This document shows positions 1-3,097 of a DNA stretch of 6,144 nucleotides, piece by piece. Under the pieces are notes generated by a model. That model was not told where the DNA came from. It made no database searches and saw only the letters and a list, made by a program, of their open reading frames with translations. This DNA comes from Avimonoglobus sp965151315. Its GTDB lineage: Bacteria; Bacillota; Clostridia; UBA1381. The stretch is taken from the NCBI GenBank assembly GCA_965151315.1, contig CBCTZG010000117.1:1-6144 (forward strand), given 5' to 3'. Made by a program: the position numbers and the translations under genes. Each line of letters opens with the position of its first letter. Position 1 is the stretch's first letter.

Positions 1-190
1 AGTTCTCTCCGTTCTCTCCAAGTTCTCTCTTTTTTGCTTTTTTTGAGCCATTTTTTGCTTCTTAACTGTGGGTTCGAATTTTCCTTGCAGTTTCAGGACT
101 TACGAGCCATAATCCCTTGAATTTACTGTACTTTTCATCATTTTTAACTTCTTATATAAGGCATCAAAAACGGTGATTTGCCGCTAAAGT
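1..190. other. Non-coding AT-rich arm left of the attachment site
   Basis: I see no convincing gene here on either strand. The stretch starts with three copies of GTTCTCTCC (2-10, 11-19 and 22-30, the last ending in T). T-tracts follow at 30-35, 38-44 and 51-56, and TTTTTTGCTT occurs twice (30-39 and 51-60). A motif resembling a tRNA-Ser T-arm lies at 68-79. Repeats and spaced T-tracts beside a recombination core suit the left arm of a phage-type attachment site, where accessory proteins or DNA bending help Int. That role is inferred. The stretch could equally be the end of another element or degraded intergenic DNA. Confidence 0.4.
2..30. repeat. Three tandem GTTCTCTCC repeats
   Basis: Two perfect 9-base copies are directly adjacent (2-10 and 11-19). 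A third with its last base changed follows after AA (22-30). The array may continue to the left of the window. It is too short to be a CRISPR. Its place in the arm beside the attachment core suggests possible protein-binding sites, but no binding protein can be assigned. Confidence 0.6.
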
Positions 191-263
191 GTGTTGGGAG
201 TAAAACACTCGAAATCGTGTTGTCCTAACGGGCACGTGGGTTCGAATCCCACCTTCTCCGCCA
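191..263 (+). other. att: Attachment site (attP-like) built on a tRNA-Ser 3' half
   Basis: The right half, from about 208 to 263, reads as the 3' half of a tRNA-Ser. The left half does not continue as tRNA: the bases before the anticodon loop do not pair with the 3' anticodon strand, and no acceptor strand GGAGAAG or D-arm is present. Identity therefore breaks at the anticodon loop, a common crossover place for tyrosine integrases. Around the break, AACAC (204-208) and GTGTT (217-221) form an inverted pair separated by 8 bases, the geometry expected for two Int core-binding sites around an overlap region. Another GTGTT lies at 191-195. The integrase gene ends 61 bases to the right. Because int lies on the tRNA side and non-tRNA DNA on the other, the site resembles attP or the joint between tandem elements. 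Confidence 0.65.
208..263 (+). pseudogene. 3' half of tRNA-Ser(CGA), truncated
   Basis: The fragment contains an anticodon loop CTCGAAA (208-214, anticodon CGA at 210-212), a 3' anticodon strand TCGTG, and a long variable arm with GTCC/GGGC pairing (222-225 and 230-233). It continues with a T-arm GTGGG-TTCGAAT-CCCAC (236-252) and an acceptor 3' strand CTTCTCC, discriminator G and encoded CCA (253-263). The long variable arm and CGA anticodon identify a serine tRNA. The 5' half is missing, so it cannot fold as a working tRNA here. It is best read as the portion of the target gene carried or displaced by a tRNA-integrating element. Confidence 0.8.
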
Positions 264-266
264 CTT

Positions 267-305
267 GCGGGGTTTTTGCTGCAGCAGAAACCTCGCTTTT
301 TCTTT
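267..305 (+). terminator. Rho-independent terminator after the tRNA fragment
   Basis: GCGGGGTTT (267-275) pairs with AAACCTCGC (288-296), nine pairs including one G-U. The pairing extends inward through TTGC/GCAG, giving a long hairpin with a very small loop. It is followed by TTTTTCTTT (297-305) on the + strand. It sits four bases after CCA, where a tRNA gene terminator would be. It would stop tRNA transcription from running antisense into int. The minus strand side lacks a U-tract, so it is probably not the int terminator. Confidence 0.75.
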
Positions 306-323
306 GGAAACTTTTTGGAAACT
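303..323. repeat. Direct repeat TTTGGAAACT, possible Int arm-type sites
   Basis: TTTGGAAACT occurs at 303-312 and again at 314-323, an 11-base period of about one helical turn. The pair lies between the attachment core and the int stop codon. Phage and ICE integrases often bind short direct repeats in this position through their N-terminal domain. Binding by this Int is inferred; I found no matching copy in the left arm. Confidence 0.4.
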
Positions 324-324
324 C

Positions 325-1644
325 TCATATGTTTACTACATCCGACATTACTTCTAAAGACACTGCCTTTGCGCTTGCGTCCAAATGTGCGTATATGTTC
401 GCTGTTGTTGAATAGTCGCTATGCCTGAGCCACATTTGAACATCTTTCAATGTGATTCCATTTTTCCTGCCCTTATTTATTAGAAGTGACGCACTTGTGT
501 GCCGGAGGTCATGAAATCGAATGACTCTTAAATTATTTCTAATCAGTAAATTCTTAAATGAAGAAGTCACGCTGTTAGGTAATATAAGTCCTCCGAGTTC
601 ATCAACCATTACATAATCCAGCCACTCTTTACTATACGAGCGTTTAAATTTCTTCCGGTACATTTCCTGCCGCTCTTTTATTTCAAGCAGTCTGGCAGCT
701 ATACTTGGCTCTAACGGCATTGCAGCCATACTTGACTTTGTTTTTGCTCTATCTTTCGCTACGATCTTTACTTTCCCGTTTACTCTTGGTGTTGTGACCG
801 TATGATTGATATAAAAAACATTATTATCAAAATCAATGGCAGACCAACGCAATCCTACGCACTCACTTCTTCTTAAGCCGTAAAATCCACCCATAAGTAC
901 AGGAACCTCTAAATTTGTATTCTTGCTGATCTGTAAAAGTTGTGCGTACTCTTCAGCAGAATAAAACTTGCCGACAAAATGGTTTTTCTCAGGTTTATCC
1001 ACTTCTTCAATCGGATTCTCAGAAATCCAGCCTTTTTTTCTTGCAAAGCAAAGCGCAAGTCTAATAATAGCATGATAATGAATAACCGTGTTAGCCGTCA
1101 CGCGCTGAAGCTGTATATCATAGAAATCCTGTATATCTCTTGCACACAAATCTTTAAGTTTGATGCCCTGTTTTCTGAAATATGGTCCGATTGGATTCCG
1201 GATGTTCCCTTCATAGCCTGCATACGTTGTATCTTCTATTGGCTTTTTTCTCTTCCGGGTATATGGCAAATACAGTTTAAGATAATCTGCAAAAAGCAAA
1301 TTTTCTATTTGTTCTTTTGTCAAATCTTCCAGTGTAATTTTATCAAGCATATCTTCCGGAAGATTTATGGATATTGATACCTGCTGTTCTACAGTAACCT
1401 CCGTACTTACGATTGTTGCCGTATACAAATCTTCATCAGGTATCTCAAAATCCATGAGGATCTGCACAGACATATTCTTTGCCTTTGTTTTGTTTCCGCG
1501 TACAGGCAATTTTGTCGGGAAACTTTTGTCCTTTCGTTTACCCGCAGCGTTCTTATAAACAAGGATAACATAAAAGAACCCTTTAACCTCTTTCAAATAG
1601 GCTTTGACATCTATTTCTATCCCTATTTTTGTTTGTTTTATCAT
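325..1644 (-). CDS. int: Tyrosine recombinase (integrase)
   Basis: This is a 439-residue phage/ICE-type integrase that cuts and rejoins DNA at the attachment site for integration and, with Xis, excision. The N-terminal part (about 1-60, with a stretch around FFYVILVYKNAAGKRKDK) looks like a beta-rich arm-binding domain. Residues about 118-205 match the SAM-like core-binding domain, and about 227-430 are the catalytic domain. All expected active-site residues are visible: R258 in GLRRSE, K303 in TKSS, H378 and R381 in HDLRHT, H408 in LRHSD, and the nucleophile Y418 in IYAHL. The protein is slightly longer than Tn916 Int, mostly through the residue 60-118 linker, and appears intact. The ATG at 1644 has AGGAGGT at 1651-1657, six bases upstream. 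Its stop lies next to the tRNA-Ser fragment, so this tRNA is probably its target. It follows xis in the same direction but has its own promoter. Confidence 0.95.
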   Translation of the reverse strand: MIKQTKIGIEIDVKAYLKEVKGFFYVILVYKNAAGKRKDKSFPTKLPVRGNKTKAKNMSVQILMDFEIPDEDLYTATIVSTEVTVEQQVSISINLPEDMLDKITLEDLTKEQIENLLFADYLKLYLPYTRKRKKPIEDTTYAGYEGNIRNPIGPYFRKQGIKLKDLCARDIQDFYDIQLQRVTANTVIHYHAIIRLALCFARKKGWISENPIEEVDKPEKNHFVGKFYSAEEYAQLLQISKNTNLEVPVLMGGFYGLRRSECVGLRWSAIDFDNNVFYINHTVTTPRVNGKVKIVAKDRAKTKSSMAAMPLEPSIAARLLEIKERQEMYRKKFKRSYSKEWLDYVMVDELGGLILPNSVTSSFKNLLIRNNLRVIRFHDLRHTSASLLINKGRKNGITLKDVQMWLRHSDYSTTANIYAHLDASAKAVSLEVMSDVVNI

Positions 1645-1691
1645 GGTGTTACCTCCTGAAAATAGTTACCTCCCTTTTTGGAAAAAATGAA

Positions 1692-1734
1692 ACACCATCC
1701 ATTGACAATAATCATTATATCAACGGTATGGTGT
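1692..1734. repeat. Dyad surrounding the int promoter -10
   Basis: The arm at 1692-1705 (ACACCATCCATTGA) is nearly the reverse complement of 1720-1734 (TCAACGGTATGGTGT), with one bulge and one mismatch or wobble, separated by 14 bases. The -10 element of the int promoter lies in the spacer and the -35 lies just beyond the right arm. The spacing suits an operator where a repressor would cover the promoter. In a read-through transcript from xis the same dyad could fold as a hairpin. The binding protein is unknown; Xis, Int or the nearby winged-helix protein are candidates. Confidence 0.6.
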
Positions 1735-1742
1735 CCTGTCAA
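1714..1742 (-). promoter_or_regulatory. Consensus sigma-A promoter for int
   Basis: On the minus strand TTGACA (1737-1742) and TATAAT (1714-1719) are both perfect consensus hexamers separated by exactly 17 bases. Transcription should start near 1707, giving int a leader of about 60 bases with the AGGAGGT site. The -35 lies just after the xis stop codon, so int can be made without xis. A promoter this strong before an integrase usually needs repression, which fits the dyad around it. Confidence 0.85.
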
Positions 1743-1747
1743 AAAAA

Positions 1748-1963
1748 TCAATTTACTTTCAACAAGTAATTAACCAAGTCAACTTTTGTTACTCTATATT
1801 CACGCCCAACCTTTAGGCTGGATATTTTTTCTTCTTTTAATAGTTTATATCCTGTTTTAATACTTATGCCACCCAGTATTTCACATAACTGCTCAATGCG
1901 CAAGAGTTCCGGATATGATCTTAACATTTTCATATATTCACTGCGCTTTTTTCTTTCCGGCAT
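1748..1963 (-). CDS. xis: Excisionase (Xis-type winged-helix protein)
   Basis: This small basic protein (71 residues from the ATG) is of the excisionase/MerR-like helix-turn-helix family. It would bind near the attachment site and bias Int toward excision. Residues about 22-42 (IEQLCEILGGISIKTGYKLL) form the helix-turn-helix, followed by a wing with KVGREYRV (51-58) and a last helix VDLVNYLL, the usual order in the HTH_17 excisionase domain. Length is close to Tn916 Xis. The start is uncertain: ATG at 1963 lies ten bases after GGGGG (1974-1978), while an in-frame TTG at 1966 lies seven bases away, so a one-residue longer form is possible. It lies upstream of int, with the int promoter directly after its stop, and downstream of a long structured leader. 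Confidence 0.88.
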   Translation of the reverse strand: MPERKKRSEYMKMLRSYPELLRIEQLCEILGGISIKTGYKLLKEEKISSLKVGREYRVTKVDLVNYLLKVN

Positions 1964-1987
1964 CAAAAAAACACCCCCATTGTTTCA

Positions 1988-2050
1988 AGCTGAAATTTGT
2001 AACGCCCCTTTTTAACAGCCGCAGGCTACGGCATACATAGCATTTCAGCT
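1988..2050 (-). promoter_or_regulatory. Long-range stem in the xis leader
   Basis: AGCTGAAAT (1988-1996 on the + strand) and ATTTCAGCT (2042-2050) are perfect 9-base inverted arms enclosing a smaller GC-rich inverted repeat (GCCGCAGGCTACGGC, 2018-2032). On the minus strand transcript the second arm ends about ten bases before the xis ribosome binding site. The first arm overlaps the start codon of a tiny ORF. The stem could therefore link translation of that ORF to access to xis. That control is inferred from layout only. Confidence 0.5.
2026..2043 (-). CDS. Possible five-codon leader peptide (MLCMP) before xis
   Basis: An ATG at 2043 opens a five-codon reading frame ending in TAG at 2026. 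GGGAG (2051-2055) lies seven bases upstream, ideal spacing for a ribosome binding site. The frame is far too short to recognise as a protein, and such frames arise by chance. It is listed because its start codon lies in one arm of the 9-base leader stem whose other arm is next to the xis ribosome binding site, the layout of a translation-coupled or attenuation leader. It should be regarded as a candidate only. Confidence 0.25.
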   Translation of the reverse strand: MLCMP

Positions 2051-2056
2051 CTCCCG

Positions 2057-2073
2057 GGTACTCCGCGAGGACC
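2057..2073 (-). promoter_or_regulatory. GC-rich hairpin in the xis leader
   Basis: GGTACTC (2057-2063) pairs with GAGGACC (2067-2073) around a CGC loop, six of seven positions pairing. It stands out as GC-rich inside an AT-rich leader. No U-tract follows on the minus strand, so it is not a simple terminator. It precedes the five-codon ORF. Confidence 0.45.
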
Positions 2074-2114
2074 GTGGTCAAGTATCAATTATTAACTGTA
2101 TGTTTCATCGCATT

Positions 2115-2134
2115 CCGATTTGCCAATTAATCGG
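2115..2134. repeat. Inverted repeat CCGATT/AATCGG
   Basis: CCGATT (2115-2120) and AATCGG (2129-2134) are perfect inverted arms around an 8-base spacer. The dyad lies immediately downstream of a possible minus-strand -10 element, so it could be an operator at the start of an xis transcript or a small hairpin. No binding protein can be named. Confidence 0.4.
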
Positions 2135-2164
2135 TTTATAGTCTGATATTTCTCGCTCTTGCAA
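2135..2164 (-). promoter_or_regulatory. Possible promoter for the xis transcript
   Basis: On the minus strand TTGCAA (2159-2164, four of six consensus) and TATAAA (2135-2140, five of six) are separated by 18 bases. This would give a leader of about 165 bases before xis. It is much weaker than the int promoter, so xis may instead depend on transcription from further upstream. Confidence 0.35.
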
Positions 2165-2238
2165 AATAATAGCAGTCTTGGCGTATCAACTAACGTGCTG
2201 ACGACTTTTACCGTCCATACAGTCTTACGATTAAAAAG

Positions 2239-2265
2239 GTGCTATTTAGTTTTCAAGGAGCAAAG
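2239..2265 (-). promoter_or_regulatory. boxA-like antitermination motif
   Basis: The minus strand reads TGCTCCTTGAAAACT followed by AAATAGCAC. This closely resembles the boxA and following sequence of Firmicutes rRNA leaders (of the type TGTTCTTTGAAAACT), where NusB/NusE and partners load to prevent premature termination. It lies in the untranslated stretch between the winged-helix gene and xis, before several hairpins. An antitermination role here is an inference from similarity and place. Confidence 0.35.
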
Positions 2266-2284
2266 AAAAATTTTCCCATTATTT

Positions 2285-2315
2285 TACCTATCCCCCATGT
2301 TAGGGGACAACGGTA
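2285..2315 (-). promoter_or_regulatory. Stem-loop after the winged-helix gene
   Basis: TCCCC (2291-2295) pairs with GGGGA (2303-2307), and TACC (2285-2288) pairs with GGTA (2312-2315) outside it. On the minus strand the hairpin lies about 30 bases after the regulator stop codon. It is followed by an A-rich run and then TTTTT some 15 bases later, so it is at best an imperfect terminator. Together with the boxA-like motif just beyond, it could be a conditional stop point. Confidence 0.4.
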
Positions 2316-2344
2316 GGGGATTACAAATTGGAATAAAACGTTCC

Positions 2345-2689
2345 CTATGTATCCTTCACTGCAGGCATAGAAAATTTATTGATAATATTTACCAATATTT
2401 TCTTATCCTTTTCACATAGAAAATCAAGCAAGCTGAGTAATAAGTTTTCTTCATCTTTTGTAAGATACACTTTGGGATAATCATATTCCAAATCAAGAAA
2501 GATACCACCGCCGTTTCCGGCTTTGGTAGTAATAGGTAGCCGACTGCTTAGAAACACAATATCATTTAATATTGTCTGTTTTGTCACACCGAAAAGGTTG
2601 ACCAAATGTCTTGTCGTTGTTGATTTTTCCTTTACTAACAAGAATTTAATGCTTTCACGTCTTTCATAGGTTGTAAGCTTCTCCTTCAC
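2345..2689 (-). CDS. Short winged-helix DNA-binding regulator (DeoR/HTH_11-like)
   Basis: This is a 114-residue protein with a helix-turn-helix near residues 24-46 (TTRHLVNLFGVTKQTILNDI) and a wing around TTKAGNGGGIFL (54-65), the pattern of DeoR/BglG-type HTH domains. The C-terminal part (about 73-105) is a short helical region with no sugar-binding domain, so it is far smaller than a full DeoR repressor. Proteins of this sort occur in Firmicutes integrative elements. It likely controls element genes, but no target is proven. Start choice: the longest frame begins with GTG at 2698, which overlaps the only ribosome binding site, GGGAGG (2698-2703). The GTG at 2689 lies eight bases after it and gives the more natural MKEKLTTYERRESI start. 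It lies upstream of xis on the same strand, separated by a 380-base leader, and a 26-base palindrome lies just upstream. Confidence 0.75.
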   Translation of the reverse strand: MKEKLTTYERRESIKFLLVKEKSTTTRHLVNLFGVTKQTILNDIVFLSSRLPITTKAGNGGGIFLDLEYDYPKVYLTKDEENLLLSLLDFLCEKDKKILVNIINKFSMPAVKDT

Positions 2690-2746
2690 AGTCGGCACCT
2701 CCCTTCTTGACTCTAATTGTACAGATCAAAGGTAAGGCAAACCTTT

Positions 2747-2772
2747 ACTTTTGAAAAAGTTCTTTCAAAAGT
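2747..2772. repeat. Perfect palindrome upstream of the regulator gene
   Basis: ACTTTTGAAA (2747-2756) and TTTCAAAAGT (2763-2772) are perfect 10-base inverted arms around a 6-base spacer. The dyad lies about 60 bases upstream of the winged-helix gene, near where its promoter should be (TACAAT at about 2718-2723 on the minus strand is a possible -10). It is a good candidate operator for that regulator. On the minus strand it could also end transcription from the small ORF at 2765-2989, although no proper U-tract follows. Confidence 0.6.
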
Positions 2773-2989
2773 GAGGGAAAACAAAATCTGTCGACAGTAG
2801 AGAACGCGTAGAACATATGTTATCTACATGCCCCCTTAAATTATGCCAACTAATACTGTTTGTTTTAATGATAGCAATAAGCCTCAATCCTTTTTCTTGT
2901 ACAATTTTCATTGTTTCCGGTCGCATGGTATGGCCGCTGGAAAAACATACTTTGTTTTGTTCGCTTATTGAAATACCCGTTGTCTGCAT
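2765..2989 (-). CDS. Small hypothetical ORF, doubtful
   Basis: This is a 74-codon frame from ATG at 2989, with purine-rich AGGAAGGG directly before it, though the spacing is short. An upstream in-frame ATG at 3028 would give 87 codons but falls inside the surface-protein terminator and is unlikely. I do not recognise the product. The first 50 residues (around KVCFSSGHTMRPETMKIVQE) look protein-like. The last 25 run through a cluster of palindromes and end inside the 26-base palindrome, which suggests a truncated or decayed gene, or a chance frame. There are no membrane segments or clear domains. Confidence 0.3.
   Translation of the reverse strand: MQTTGISISEQNKVCFSSGHTMRPETMKIVQEKGLRLIAIIKTNSISWHNLRGHVDNICSTRSLLSTDFVFPHF
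2788..2827. repeat. Cluster of GTAGA-AAC motifs and a CTGTCGACAG palindrome
   Basis: CTGTCGACAG (2788-2797) is a perfect palindrome. It is followed by GTAGAGAAC (2797-2805), GTAGAAC (2808-2814) and the inverted GTTATCTAC (2819-2827), which are variants of one motif. The first and last form an 8-of-9 inverted repeat, and AACATATGTT (2812-2821) is a perfect 10-base palindrome within the cluster. This density of symmetry suggests a protein-binding site for a regulator or recombinase. No function is established. Confidence 0.45.
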
Positions 2990-3014
2990 TCCCTTCCTAT
3001 TTATATTTGCAAAA

Positions 3015-3058
3015 ACGCCGCCCGCCAAAAAGGTAAGATCCCTTCTGACGGACGGCGT
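3015..3058 (-). terminator. Rho-independent terminator of the surface-protein gene
   Basis: On the minus strand ACGCCGTCCGTC (3058-3047) pairs with GGCGGGCGGCGT (3026-3015) over all twelve positions, with two G-U pairs, around a 20-base loop. TTTT then follows. It starts 39 bases after the stop codon of the SLH protein gene. It should isolate that gene from the integration module to the left. Confidence 0.85.
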
Positions 3059-3097
3059 CCGTTATGCCTTCAGATAAAAAGGTCGGTTATTGTTTGT

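Noticed and set aside
2..30. A CRISPR array start
   Set aside because: The 9-base repeats are adjacent without spacers and far too short.
175..263. A complete tRNA-Ser gene
   Set aside because: The 5' acceptor strand GGAGAAG, the D-arm and a pairing 5' anticodon strand are absent, so only the 3' half is present.
191..415. A 74-codon + strand frame running through the tRNA fragment and the int 3' end
   Set aside because: It translates structural RNA sequence and a terminator and overlaps the int stop region on the opposite strand; no ribosome binding site precedes it.
940..1558. Two + strand frames of 145 and 63 codons inside int
   Set aside because: They are antisense to an integrase with all catalytic residues in place and lack family-like features.
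1702..1732. A + strand promoter starting at TTGACA (1702-1707)
   Set aside because: No good -10 hexamer follows at 16-18 bases; the TTGACA is explained by the dyad around the minus-strand promoter.
2159..2419. An 86-codon + strand frame across the xis leader and the regulator 3' end
   Set aside because: It covers boxA-like and hairpin sequence, starts without a ribosome binding site and runs antisense into the regulator gene.
2817..3077. An 86-codon hydrophobic + strand frame
   Set aside because: It passes through the surface-protein terminator hairpin and has no ribosome binding site; the hydrophobic look comes from AT-rich antisense sequence.
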